From Bacteroidia bacterium (GTDB lineage: Bacteria > Bacteroidota > Bacteroidia > J057), in the NCBI GenBank assembly GCA_041391665.1, contig JAWKNO010000003.1, positions 1,550,001 to 1,614,000 of the forward strand: a stretch of 64,000 nucleotides of DNA, given 5' to 3'. Made by a program: the position numbers and the translations under genes. Each line of letters opens with the position of its first letter. Positions within the stretch are counted from its first letter, which is position 1. The notes beneath the pieces are model-generated. The model was not told where the DNA came from. It ran no database searches and worked only from the letters and a program-made list of their open reading frames with translations. Shown one piece after another: positions 26,404-34,943 of the stretch.

Positions 26404-26584
26404 AAATTGAATGTGCTTAAAATTTATAGTTTGAATACGAATTAGCAACCTATCTTCGTATCTGAATGTCTTAGATATGACATTATACGTGATATTAGCT
26501 GATTCTAATATGTAACGAGCCAATTCCATTTTCAATTCAATTGTTTTTATATCATTTGCGAAAATTTAACTAAACCTGAATTCC

Positions 26585-28243
26585 ATGAGAAAACTGATCC
26601 CCATTGTACCAACCGTAATGGTGCTTTTCCTGGCTTTTTCTGTACAGTTTGTACACGCGCAGGTCTGTACCCCGGATCCATCCTTTACCGCTGCCGGCGT
26701 TTACCCGGCTACGCTTCCTTCTGCCTGTGCAAACGTGCCCTATTCGGTTGCCATTACCCTCGTGGTCCCGCTGGATACTGTTTTCCAGTCGCCATTTGGG
26801 CCTATTACCGTACCGATTGACTCTGTAGTACTGGATAGTGTTACCGGGCTTCCTCCCGGCTTTAGCTACCAGTGTGTTCCACCGACCTGTGCATTTCCGG
26901 GAGGTGGCAGCTATTGTATTCTGGTATCTGGAACCAGCAGCATCGCCGACACTTTTTCTATAAATATATTTACCAATACTTACCTCACAGTCATTGGTAC
27001 ACCACAGGTTATCCCTACCAATTTTACCGGTTATTATGACCTGATTGTCAATGCAGGAGTTACTGCCAGTGTATCCGTATCTGATGCCAACTGTGGCGCT
27101 ACTGATGGGATTGCACTTGTATCACCTTCCGGCACAGGGCCTTTCACCTTTCTCTGGAGCAACGGCGATACAACTTCTACGATTGGCAACCTCGCACCAG
27201 GTGCATATAGTGTAGTGGTTACAGGTCCCGACGGCTGCAGCAGTACTTTTGTTGCCAACGTAGGTACCAACGGCAATGCGCCTTCCAGTGTACTGGATAC
27301 AACAACCTGGACAGGTTGTGCAGGCAGTGCCGGGGGCAGCATCAGCATTAATGTCAGCGGCGGAACAGGACCGTTTTCATACGCATGGTCAAATGGCGAT
27401 ACTACCGCCACCATCACCGGAGTTGCCGGGGGATCATACAATGTGACAGTTACTGACGCGCTGGGCTGCGCCTCCACAGATACTTATGTGATTTCTGAAC
27501 CCACTCCGCTTGCCCTTACGCCCGGACAGGTAAACAGTGTTTCCTGTTATGGCGACGCCGATGGAACCGCTGAAGTTACCGTCTCCGGTGGCATTGGCAG
27601 CTACTCTTATGACTGGCAGACTACTCCTCCTCAAACAGGTGCGATGGCTACCGGGCTTTCCGCCGGAGTAGTGCAGGTTTTGGTAACCGATGAAGCGGGT
27701 TGTGTCGAAGATCTGAATATAACCGTCAGTCAGCCCGATTCTCTGGAACTTTCCTTTACAACCATAGATCCCACCTTTGGCAATCCATATGGATCGGCAA
27801 CGGTAACCCCTGCCGGAGGAACACCTCCTTACACTTATCTCTGGAATACAGGGGATATTACCAACAGTATTGATAGTGTCGGCAGCTCGGGCGGTGTTTT
27901 CTATGTAACGGTAACAGATGCCAAAGGCTGCGAGGTTACAGATACCGTAGAAATTTTCGCTTACGTAGGCATCGAAGACGAACTGGCTGCCGGTTTCCGC
28001 GACATCAGCATTTACCCCAACCCTAACGCTGGTGCTTTTACGCTGGAAATTGTGCTTGACAAGGTACAACAAGTCAATATCCAGCTATTTGATCTTACGG
28101 GTAAGTCTGTATTATCATCGACTAAAACGAATGTGCTCAGTCTGTCTGAAAATATAACGGCACAAGGCATACCCGCCGGAATGTATCTGCTTCAGATTCG
28201 CACGGAGCTGGGGATGGCTTCGCGCAGGGTGATTATCCGCTAG
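26585..28243 (+). CDS. SprB-repeat protein with T9SS C-terminal sorting domain
   Basis: A 552-residue surface or secreted protein. A signal peptide (VLFLAFSVQFVHAQ) is followed by a Cys-containing domain to about residue 155, then four tandem SprB-like repeats between about 155 and 460, each with the pattern C..aDG.a.v...G.g.ysY.WsnGdt....gl..G.Y.V.VtDa.GC. Residues about 475-552 are a type A T9SS sorting domain (SIYPNPNAGAFTLEI, LFDLTGKSV, IPAGMYLLQI, closing RRVIIR). The tail directs export through the type IX secretion system and anchoring. SprB repeats belong to large gliding adhesins; this protein is much smaller, so an adhesive role is inferred. Confidence 0.92.
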   Translation: MRKLIPIVPTVMVLFLAFSVQFVHAQVCTPDPSFTAAGVYPATLPSACANVPYSVAITLVVPLDTVFQSPFGPITVPIDSVVLDSVTGLPPGFSYQCVPPTCAFPGGGSYCILVSGTSSIADTFSINIFTNTYLTVIGTPQVIPTNFTGYYDLIVNAGVTASVSVSDANCGATDGIALVSPSGTGPFTFLWSNGDTTSTIGNLAPGAYSVVVTGPDGCSSTFVANVGTNGNAPSSVLDTTTWTGCAGSAGGSISINVSGGTGPFSYAWSNGDTTATITGVAGGSYNVTVTDALGCASTDTYVISEPTPLALTPGQVNSVSCYGDADGTAEVTVSGGIGSYSYDWQTTPPQTGAMATGLSAGVVQVLVTDEAGCVEDLNITVSQPDSLELSFTTIDPTFGNPYGSATVTPAGGTPPYTYLWNTGDITNSIDSVGSSGGVFYVTVTDAKGCEVTDTVEIFAYVGIEDELAAGFRDISIYPNPNAGAFTLEIVLDKVQQVNIQLFDLTGKSVLSSTKTNVLSLSENITAQGIPAGMYLLQIRTELGMASRRVIIR

Positions 28244-28981
28244 TCAGAAGTTTTTGTGTAAATGGGGTGTCAGTATTCCCACAGCTGCCCCGACGACATA
28301 ACCGGTGATCACATCCGAAGGAAAATGTTTACCGGCCCTTACCCGCAGAAATCCAACAAAAGCGGGAACCAAAACAGCCCCGGTCCAGACAAATGGTTTT
28401 GCTCTGGATCGGGGATAATAGTCACTATAGACCTTTGCGAGAAAAAAAGCAGAAGCTGCAGTCATTGACGCATGGCCGGAGAAAAACGAAAACCGCGCAT
28501 CGCGTTCAGTCTGTGCCTGATATAACTCGCTGTTGCCGGTAGCATCGATATAGGTAAACGGGCGGTTTCTGTGTACAGAAGCCTTGGCAAAACCTGTAAG
28601 TCCGTAAGTAAACGAAAACGCCTGAACGCCCATGGTCAGCACCTCGGGAAAATCATCTCTTACCGGTTTAAACGCAAGCAGGGTTGCAGGGAGCAAAATT
28701 GCACCCATAGCCAGAATATCACTTGTTTTTTTTGCCCGCAGATTCCAGTTAAATGACGTGGGGCGATCAAAACGGTTGATCTGAAGTCGGTTGAGTGAAG
28801 CCAATTCACCGGCAGTCAGAGGTTGTACAGAATTCTGAAAAAGCTGTCCGGCAGCAGAAAGGCCGACAGCACCCAGGGTAATCGGCAGATCTCCTTTGGC
28901 AGTAATTCTGTAAGGAGAATATTGCGCAGACAGAGAGAAAACAGAAGCAGAAAAGAGCAGAAAGAAGATAATCGGTTTCAC
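28244..28981 (-). CDS. PAP2-superfamily phosphatase
   Basis: A 245-residue membrane or periplasmic phosphatase. I place the start at the GTG at 28981, directly before the signal peptide (KPIIFFLLFSASVFSLSAQ); the frame extends to 29071 but that part lies in the terminator of the next gene. The three PAP2 motifs are complete: KASVHRNRPF (Lys, Arg-Pro), FFSGHAS (catalytic His of SGH) and RVRAGKHFPSDV (Arg and nucleophilic His). Members dephosphorylate lipid phosphates such as phosphatidate or undecaprenyl pyrophosphate. Its stop abuts that of the convergent SprB-repeat gene with no spacer. Confidence 0.9.
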   Translation of the reverse strand: MKPIIFFLLFSASVFSLSAQYSPYRITAKGDLPITLGAVGLSAAGQLFQNSVQPLTAGELASLNRLQINRFDRPTSFNWNLRAKKTSDILAMGAILLPATLLAFKPVRDDFPEVLTMGVQAFSFTYGLTGFAKASVHRNRPFTYIDATGNSELYQAQTERDARFSFFSGHASMTAASAFFLAKVYSDYYPRSRAKPFVWTGAVLVPAFVGFLRVRAGKHFPSDVITGYVVGAAVGILTPHLHKNF

Positions 28982-29029
28982 AGCTTTAATTTTAGTTGTC
29001 CTTAAGCAAAAGTTTAGAAAATACTGGCT

Positions 29030-29060
29030 AAAAAAAATCCCCGGTTCGTCCGGGGATTTT
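29030..29060 (-). terminator. Strong terminator after the YD-like repeat gene
   Basis: A perfect eleven-pair stem AAAATCCCCGG/CCGGGGATTTT with a five-base loop, followed on the minus strand by a run of T residues. Confidence 0.85.
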
Positions 29061-29111
29061 GTACACGTCATTCACGTGAGGCAAGTATTGAGTAGTAGTA
29101 TATATCTATAA

Positions 29112-29975
29112 TTACCGGGTGAATTTTTCATATTCAAACACCTGGCAAAGATTTGCATCGGGTGATTTGGGATCAATGATATTTCTGTTCATTCTTACAA
29201 GCATCCCTGTATTGTCATAGGTATAGGCAACTGTGCCGCGAAGCGTACCTTCTGAAGACCATTCGACCCGGGTAATATCGCCGCGGGAATTGTATTCATA
29301 GACGTACTGTTCTCCTAACGTACTTTGTTCCTGTTTGGTGGTTACCCTGGCAATTAAACCATCTGTATTGTAATCATAGATGATTTTCTTAATCAAATCG
29401 CCATTGCCATTTTCAAAAATTTCGGATTTCATCAACCCCTTTTGATACTCATAGCGGTTGACTTTGACTACCCGATTGTTTTCCATCCAGCGGACAGCGA
29501 TGAGGGTGCTGTCATCATCATAGACATACTCCTTTGTATGCAGGAGCATGACCTCATTATTATGAAGCATTTCATAGGATTTTACCTGAAATACTTTGCG
29601 CTGGGAATTAAACCGGTAGCCAGACTTATAACTTTTATTCCAGACATTGTCTTTCAAATGCTGCCAGCCCAACACACCATTTGTGGTGTATTTATAATCA
29701 TAAATGCGGCTTGTATCTTTGCTGGATACCTCTACGACCTGGATGAGATTACCTTTGGAATCATATTCATAGCTGGTACCAGCGCTGAAATTTCCGGTGG
29801 GTTCTACTTTTCCGTCAAAGCTTTTCACATGGATCGCTTTGATATCATTGCGGAGAATAAACGACTTAGGGAATTGCGGAGCATCCCACTTTACTTTTTC
29901 GGAAAATGATATAGGTTGTGCCAGGCAATTTATTCCAAGAAGTAATACGATTAAAGGGGTAAATACGTGCTTCAT
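29112..29975 (-). CDS. Secreted protein with YD/RHS-like beta repeats
   Basis: A 287-residue exported protein; the ATG at 29975 (MKHVFTPLIVLLLGINCLAQ) is chosen because it opens a signal peptide, while the upstream 42 codons are non-conserved. The mature sequence repeats a short unit with aromatic residues and NG or DS turns: SYEYDSKGNLIQV, DYKYTTNGVLGW, EYVYDDDSTLIAV, RYEYQKGLMKS, IYDYNTDGLIARV, VYEYNSRGDITRV, AYTYDNTGMLVRM. This matches the pattern of YD or RHS repeats, which wind into beta-ribbon shells. No toxin domain is attached. Function is unknown; export to periplasm or surface is likely. Confidence 0.75.
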   Translation of the reverse strand: MKHVFTPLIVLLLGINCLAQPISFSEKVKWDAPQFPKSFILRNDIKAIHVKSFDGKVEPTGNFSAGTSYEYDSKGNLIQVVEVSSKDTSRIYDYKYTTNGVLGWQHLKDNVWNKSYKSGYRFNSQRKVFQVKSYEMLHNNEVMLLHTKEYVYDDDSTLIAVRWMENNRVVKVNRYEYQKGLMKSEIFENGNGDLIKKIIYDYNTDGLIARVTTKQEQSTLGEQYVYEYNSRGDITRVEWSSEGTLRGTVAYTYDNTGMLVRMNRNIIDPKSPDANLCQVFEYEKFTR

Positions 29976-30228
29976 ACTCACAACTAGGTTAAAGTTTATT
30001 GTTGTATCGATTTGCCTGATACAAAAACTCAAAAATCTTCTGAAAATTGGGGCGATCCAGATTTGAGTTTGAATATAGACATTATTTGTGTGAATAATCA
30101 AATCTTACCTCTTATTTTCTGCAATTTATCCAATCAGAGCAGGGTTTTGCTAAAAATATCACTATACAACCAAATCCAATCTATCATTTTTAGTCAGGGA
30201 ATAGCACTTTGCTCAAAGTATGATCCAG

Positions 30229-30975
30229 CTAATCTTTCCCGAAAACATGGTTGTAATCGCGTAGTACTGTTTCGAGAAATTGTTTATCTGTCATCCGGGT
30301 ATTTATCCCGGATACCTCTTTTACCTTATTTGCGAGCTTTTCGAGCAGTTCCGGATTAAAATTTTTAATTCCCAGATCAAATACTTCTTTCAGAATGGAT
30401 ACATCGCGGTCAGACAGATTCTGTATTTCGGGAAACACCACCTGGTAGTCTTCCGCAGTATCCATAAACATCGTATCGCCAAAAGTAGTGACCAGTTGAA
30501 GTTTGATCACAGATGTTCCGGCCACAATGTCTCCAATTCGCTGACCCTTTTTATTCATGGAAATCGCCACCATTCCGATAACCCCCGGCAGTAGGACAAT
30601 ACTTACGCTCAGCCAGACATCGATCATACGAAGCATCCACCGCAGCAGGTAAGCAGACAGGGTGGCCGGAGCCCCGTCGGTACGGATCGTACGCATCTTC
30701 ATCAACCTTTTACCCAGCGTCTGTCCTTGAAAAAGAAATTCACACCAAAGGCTGTAGAAAACCGCTGGAAGCAGTGAGATTATGGTAAGTGTGTCTGAGA
30801 GATAGTCCTTCCATTCACTGTGGTAATTATACTTATCAATCAGATAACCCCAGACATACACATACAATGCAAAGGCGAGAAGATCAATCAGACCACTTGC
30901 AATACGATCGCCAAGTTGCGCCACAGGGTATTCCAGCTCAATGTTTTGCGTAGTTGGTATAATGATCGTATTCAT
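30229..30975 (-). CDS. RDD-family membrane protein
   Basis: A 248-residue RDD protein: residues about 15-160 carry three or four membrane segments with the hallmark LGDRIASGLIDLLAF at the start, the GQTLGKRLMKMRTIRTDG loop and a second Arg-Asp pattern. A soluble tail (about 160-248) follows. RDD proteins are small membrane proteins with proposed transport roles; the function here is unproven. It stands head to head with the SpoIIM-like gene (62-base spacer), and this pairing with MoxR/DUF58/DUF4129/DUF4350 genes is frequent in Bacteroidota. A TATATTTG box on its strand lies at 31019-31026. Confidence 0.88.
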   Translation of the reverse strand: MNTIIIPTTQNIELEYPVAQLGDRIASGLIDLLAFALYVYVWGYLIDKYNYHSEWKDYLSDTLTIISLLPAVFYSLWCEFLFQGQTLGKRLMKMRTIRTDGAPATLSAYLLRWMLRMIDVWLSVSIVLLPGVIGMVAISMNKKGQRIGDIVAGTSVIKLQLVTTFGDTMFMDTAEDYQVVFPEIQNLSDRDVSILKEVFDLGIKNFNPELLEKLANKVKEVSGINTRMTDKQFLETVLRDYNHVFGKD

Positions 30976-31018
30976 TTATATTTTTTTTCTTATCTTTCTC
31001 ACACAGGCACTATGCAAA

Positions 31019-31026
31019 CAAATATA
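31019..31026 (-). promoter_or_regulatory. Candidate -7 promoter box for the RDD gene
   Basis: On the minus strand the bases read TATATTTG, an exact match to TAnnTTTG, 43 bases before the RDD start codon in the divergent spacer. No convincing -33 element is seen. Confidence 0.35.
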
Positions 31027-31037
31027 GCATAAAATCG

Positions 31038-32021
31038 ATGAGAGAACCTGCCTTTTTGCGACAAAATAAGGACAAATGGCTGGAATATGAGCGAATGCTG
31101 TTTCAGGAAAATCAGGAAGAAATCGACCCTGATCGCCTGGCGGAGCTTTATATTCAGTTGACCGATGATCTTGCTTATTCCCGTACATTTTACCCCAAAA
31201 GCCAGACGGTAAAATATCTTAATGGTCTGGCAGCACGAACGCACCTGGCGATCTATAAAAATAAAAAAGAAAAGGGAAGCAGACTCCTTACTTTCTGGAC
31301 GACGGAACTTCCCCTCATATACCGGGAGTCGCACAAGTATATGTTGTACTCCATGTTGATTTTCACCTTTACTTTTATTGTTGGAGTCTTTACCGCTTAC
31401 AGCGATGAAGAATTTCTCCGGATTGTGCTTTCTGACAACTATGTGGATATGACGCTGGAAAATATTCACAACGGCGACCCGATGGGCGTATATAAAGACT
31501 CAGCCTCCTTCCCCATGTTTGTGCGGATTGCCTACAACAATATTCAGGTTTCTTTTCTGGCTTTCGTCATGGGGATATTCTGTTCTTTTGGCACCATATA
31601 CATACTTTTCAAAAACGGGCTGATGCTGGGATCCTTTTTTATGCTGTTTCATACCGAAGGGATCATCTGGGAAGCACTTCCGGTAATCTATATCCATGGT
31701 ACGCTCGAACTTTCAGCAATTGTCATTGCAGGGGGAGCCGGATTTATGCTGGGCAATAGCATTCTTTTTCCAGGAACCCATACCCGCATATACTCTATAC
31801 AGCGGGCAGCCCAGTCCGGAGTAAAAATAATTGTGGGATTAATACCGGTTTTCCTCCTGGCAGCTTTTCTGGAGTCCTATATTACCCGACTAACAGAAAT
31901 GCCGCTGATAATTAAGCTACTAATCATTATTTTGTCATTGGCTTTTGTGGTTTGGTATTATATTATCTACCCGATAACCGTTACCCGTGAAGCCGGATAC
32001 GTGGAGAAAAAAATCAATTGA
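31038..32021 (+). CDS. Stage II sporulation protein M-like (DUF95) membrane protein
   Basis: A 327-residue protein with a soluble N-terminal third (residues 1-95, including LAELYIQLTDDLAYSRTFYP) and about six transmembrane segments. The stretch NIQVSFLAFVMGIFCSFGTIYILFKNGLMLG and HGTLELSAIVIAGGAGFMLG are typical of the SpoIIM/DUF95 family. The organism need not sporulate: in Bacteroidota such genes sit in MoxR-DUF58 operons and their function is not established. It overlaps the DUF4129 gene by four bases (ATGA). It is the first gene of a five-gene operon to 36278. Confidence 0.88.
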   Translation: MREPAFLRQNKDKWLEYERMLFQENQEEIDPDRLAELYIQLTDDLAYSRTFYPKSQTVKYLNGLAARTHLAIYKNKKEKGSRLLTFWTTELPLIYRESHKYMLYSMLIFTFTFIVGVFTAYSDEEFLRIVLSDNYVDMTLENIHNGDPMGVYKDSASFPMFVRIAYNNIQVSFLAFVMGIFCSFGTIYILFKNGLMLGSFFMLFHTEGIIWEALPVIYIHGTLELSAIVIAGGAGFMLGNSILFPGTHTRIYSIQRAAQSGVKIIVGLIPVFLLAAFLESYITRLTEMPLIIKLLIIILSLAFVVWYYIIYPITVTREAGYVEKKIN

Positions 32022-32698
32022 TGAGACAGCGACACACCATTATCCTGTTTTCCACTCTGCTATTTTTGCTTTCCGGCATCAATATATGCCGGGCTGTGCC
32101 GCCCACCGATGAAACCGTTTTCCGAAACTTTGAAGAAGAAAAGCTTTCGGATTACAAACAGAAAAGGGATTTCAATTATGGAACAGAGCCTTTACCGGAA
32201 GAAGAAGACTTTAATTTTGCTGCACCGCAAAAGAGTATCGCAATTGTATTGCAATGGCTCATTTATGCGGCGATCTTTGTAACCCTTGGCGTATTGATAT
32301 TTTTTGTGCTTCGGCAATCCATATCATGGAGGAAAAGCCGTATGATAGAGCAGGAGTTTATTCCCGGGCTGGACACACGCGATATCCGTGAGGTGATGTT
32401 TGAAGATATGATCGAAAATGCCATCAAAAACGGAGAATACCGAATCGCTGTAAGGCTCCTTTATCTTGAAACCCTCAAGAAACTGACGGTCAAAGGATGG
32501 ATCGCCTGGAAACCCTTTAAAACCAATCAGGAATATCAGTTGGAACTTCAACAAACACGTGTAAAGGAAGATTTTGACAGACTTACCATCAGTTATGAAT
32601 ATATCTGGTATGGAAATTTTCCTGTTACAAGTCAGTTGTATCAATATGTAGAAAATATATTCCGCCAATTTCAGTCAAGCCTGGAGTATAAACAATGA
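32018..32698 (+). CDS. DUF4129 membrane protein
   Basis: A 226-residue protein with a signal peptide (LFSTLLFLLSGINICRAVPP), an extracytoplasmic linker of about 50 residues, one membrane segment (WLIYAAIFVTLGVLIFFVL) and a cytoplasmic DUF4129 domain from about residue 115 (AVRLLYLETLKKLTVKGWIAW, TNQEYQLEL, YEYIWYGNFPVTSQLYQYVENIF). DUF4129 often accompanies transglutaminase or MoxR-linked genes; its activity is unknown. It is coupled by four-base overlaps to both neighbours, SpoIIM-like upstream and DUF4350 downstream. Confidence 0.85.
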   Translation: MMRQRHTIILFSTLLFLLSGINICRAVPPTDETVFRNFEEEKLSDYKQKRDFNYGTEPLPEEEDFNFAAPQKSIAIVLQWLIYAAIFVTLGVLIFFVLRQSISWRKSRMIEQEFIPGLDTRDIREVMFEDMIENAIKNGEYRIAVRLLYLETLKKLTVKGWIAWKPFKTNQEYQLELQQTRVKEDFDRLTISYEYIWYGNFPVTSQLYQYVENIFRQFQSSLEYKQ

Positions 32699-33918
32699 AA
32701 CAGATACCCTTACATAAAAAATTGCTGTTTGGGATCGGGATTATTCTTGCTGTCATCACCCTATACGGCGTACTTCAGGAATCTCTGGGGCCCAAAAAAT
32801 TTTCATGGAGCGAGTCTTTTGCCCGCAAAAGCAAGGCCCCATATGGAACCTTTCTGGTGTATGAGATGCTGGGAAATATTTTTGAAGTTGACTCTGTAAA
32901 AGAAATTAATAAGCCCGTATTTGAGCAACTGGTCTATGAAGAATATCAACAGTCCAGCTATATTTTCATCAATGAAAACTTCCCGGTAGACGAAACCGAT
33001 GCCGATGAAATGGTAAATTTTGTCAAAGCAGGCAATTATATCTTTATCGCGGCTTACTATTTTCCGCCCGCGTTAAAAGAACGCCTCGGTTTTGAAAACC
33101 TGTCTTACCTGCAAAGTCAGGAAGATTCGGTGGATATTCGATTTACAGATGAAGCGCATGCCGGAGAAATGTATCGTTTTCCCGGTGTAAAAATGATTAA
33201 TTATTTCCAATCGTGGAACGCAGACCACACGACTGTATTGGCAGAAACCATTGACGGGAAAGCCAAGCTGCTAGAAATCCGTATGGGGGAAGGAAAATTT
33301 TTTCTGTCAACTGACCCCCGGGCATTTACAAACTATTATATGGTGCACCCCCGCAATCATCAATATATTTCACACGCTTTATCTTTTTTGCCGGAAGGGC
33401 AGACGGTTTTCTGGGACGAGTATTACAAAATCAACAATCTTCGGTCTAAAAATGGCTATGACGGGGATAGCGAAAGACCTTCCGCCTGGGACTATATCAT
33501 GCAGCAGGAAGCGCTTCGCTGGGGATTCTGGCTTTTTCTGATAGCGATATTCATCTACGCCGTTTTTGAAAGCAAACGTACCCAGCGCCTCGTTCCGATC
33601 ATCAAACCCTTACCCAATACGACACTCGATTTTACAGAAACGATTGGAAGGCTCTACTACCAAAATGGAGACCATCAAAAAATCGCTGTAAAAAGAATTA
33701 AAGTTTTTCTGGAGTATGTACGCTCCCGTTATTTCCTGAAAACCAAGGTCTTTGATGATGAATTTATCCGTAACCTGGCAGGAAAGTCGGGAATCCCCGA
33801 AACGGATATCCGCCAATTGTGCGAAACCATAGACTTTATCAAAAACCATACGGCGATCAGTGAAGAACAATTAATCTCTCTCAATCAATTGCTGGAGGAT
33901 TTTTATCACAGGGTATAA
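32695..33918 (+). CDS. DUF4350 membrane protein
   Basis: A 407-residue protein anchored by an N-terminal segment (LLFGIGIILAVITLYGVL) and a second one at about 278-295 (WGFWLFLIAIFIYAVFES). Between them is a DUF4350-type extracytoplasmic domain (APYGTFLVYEMLG, YIFINENFPVDETDADEMVNFVKAGNYIFIAAYYF, GEGKFFLSTDPRAFTNYYM), which resembles a GATase-like ligand-binding fold. The C-terminal 100 residues are cytoplasmic and helical. Function is not established. The ATG overlaps the DUF4129 stop by four bases; moxR follows after 29 bases. Confidence 0.85.
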   Translation: MKQIPLHKKLLFGIGIILAVITLYGVLQESLGPKKFSWSESFARKSKAPYGTFLVYEMLGNIFEVDSVKEINKPVFEQLVYEEYQQSSYIFINENFPVDETDADEMVNFVKAGNYIFIAAYYFPPALKERLGFENLSYLQSQEDSVDIRFTDEAHAGEMYRFPGVKMINYFQSWNADHTTVLAETIDGKAKLLEIRMGEGKFFLSTDPRAFTNYYMVHPRNHQYISHALSFLPEGQTVFWDEYYKINNLRSKNGYDGDSERPSAWDYIMQQEALRWGFWLFLIAIFIYAVFESKRTQRLVPIIKPLPNTTLDFTETIGRLYYQNGDHQKIAVKRIKVFLEYVRSRYFLKTKVFDDEFIRNLAGKSGIPETDIRQLCETIDFIKNHTAISEEQLISLNQLLEDFYHRV

Positions 33919-33947
33919 AAATTAATTAAACGGAACATAAATCTTTG

Positions 33948-34922
33948 ATGGAAGAAATTTTTAATACACACACAGAGCTTGGTGAATTCCGCGCATCCGT
34001 GGAGAAAATCAAACAGGAAGTCGGAAAAATCATTGTAGGTCAGCACAAAATGGTAGAGCTGATAATCACAGCGATTTTGTCTGACGGTCATATCCTGATT
34101 GAAGGTGTACCAGGCGTAGCCAAAACGCTGACAGCCAAGCTCATGGCGAAATCCATTGACACGGGATTTTCCAGGATACAGTTTACCCCCGATCTTATGC
34201 CCTCAGATGTACTGGGCACATCGGTTTTTAATACACAAACTGCCGCATTTGAATTTCGAAGGGGACCGATTTTCAGCAATATTGTCCTCATAGATGAGAT
34301 CAACCGCGCACCTGCAAAAACCCAGGCGGCCTTGTTTGAGGTCATGGAAGAGCGTCAGGTAACGATGGACGGGATCACCTATCAGATGGCCCCCCCATAT
34401 ATCGTTATTGCCACACAGAACCCGATCGAGCAAGAAGGCACCTACCGGCTGCCGGAAGCTCAGCTTGACCGGTTTCTTTTTAAAATCGAGGTGGGTTACC
34501 CTTCTCCCGATGATGAAGTGCGTATCCTCAGCGATTTTCAGAAACGAAAAAACCAAAATGATATCAGCCAGGTCCAGCCGGTATTAAATGCCACCACGAT
34601 TCGTTCTGCTCAGGAAATTGTACGGGGAATCCATATCGAACCCAATCTTATCCGCTACATTGTAGAGATTGTAGCCAGCACCCGAAATAATAAAGATATT
34701 TACCTCGGCGCATCTCCCCGCGCTTCTATCAATATTATGACCGCCTCCAAAGCGCTTGCAGCCATCAGGGGCAGAACGTTTGTTACACCGGAAGACATTC
34801 AGTATATAACCAGTCCTGTACTTCAGCACAGGATTATTCTTACCCCCGAAAAGGAAATGGAAGGCGCCACACCGGAAGATGTGATTATCCGGACAGTAGA
34901 ACGTGTCGAAGTACCCCGTTAA
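33948..34922 (+). CDS. MoxR-family AAA+ ATPase
   Basis: A 324-residue MoxR ATPase, a chaperone-like class often paired with DUF58/von Willebrand A proteins to mature or insert cofactors or complexes. The ATG at 33948 is chosen; a TTG lies one codon earlier. Motifs: GQHKMVELI, Walker A GVPGVAKT, the FTPDLMPSDVLGTSVF segment, Walker B LIDEINRAPAKTQAALFEVMEE, sensor 1 IATQNPIEQEGTY, Arg-finger region LPEAQLDRFLFK, and the lid with GASPRASINIM. All catalytic elements are present. The DUF58 gene follows after 21 bases and is the expected partner. Confidence 0.94.
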   Translation: MEEIFNTHTELGEFRASVEKIKQEVGKIIVGQHKMVELIITAILSDGHILIEGVPGVAKTLTAKLMAKSIDTGFSRIQFTPDLMPSDVLGTSVFNTQTAAFEFRRGPIFSNIVLIDEINRAPAKTQAALFEVMEERQVTMDGITYQMAPPYIVIATQNPIEQEGTYRLPEAQLDRFLFKIEVGYPSPDDEVRILSDFQKRKNQNDISQVQPVLNATTIRSAQEIVRGIHIEPNLIRYIVEIVASTRNNKDIYLGASPRASINIMTASKALAAIRGRTFVTPEDIQYITSPVLQHRIILTPEKEMEGATPEDVIIRTVERVEVPR

Positions 34923-34943
34923 TCCCGCATTTACAATCAGGCT

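Noticed and set aside
26404..26535. N-terminal extension of the DUF547 gene
   Set aside because: The extra codons precede a clear signal peptide and show no similarity to the family.
27100..27960. Repetitive DNA resembling a repeat array
   Set aside because: These are SprB-type protein repeats in an open frame, too divergent in DNA for a CRISPR or tandem array.
28982..29071. N-terminal extension of the PAP2 phosphatase gene
   Set aside because: The extra codons overlap the perfect terminator at 29030-29060 and come before the signal peptide.
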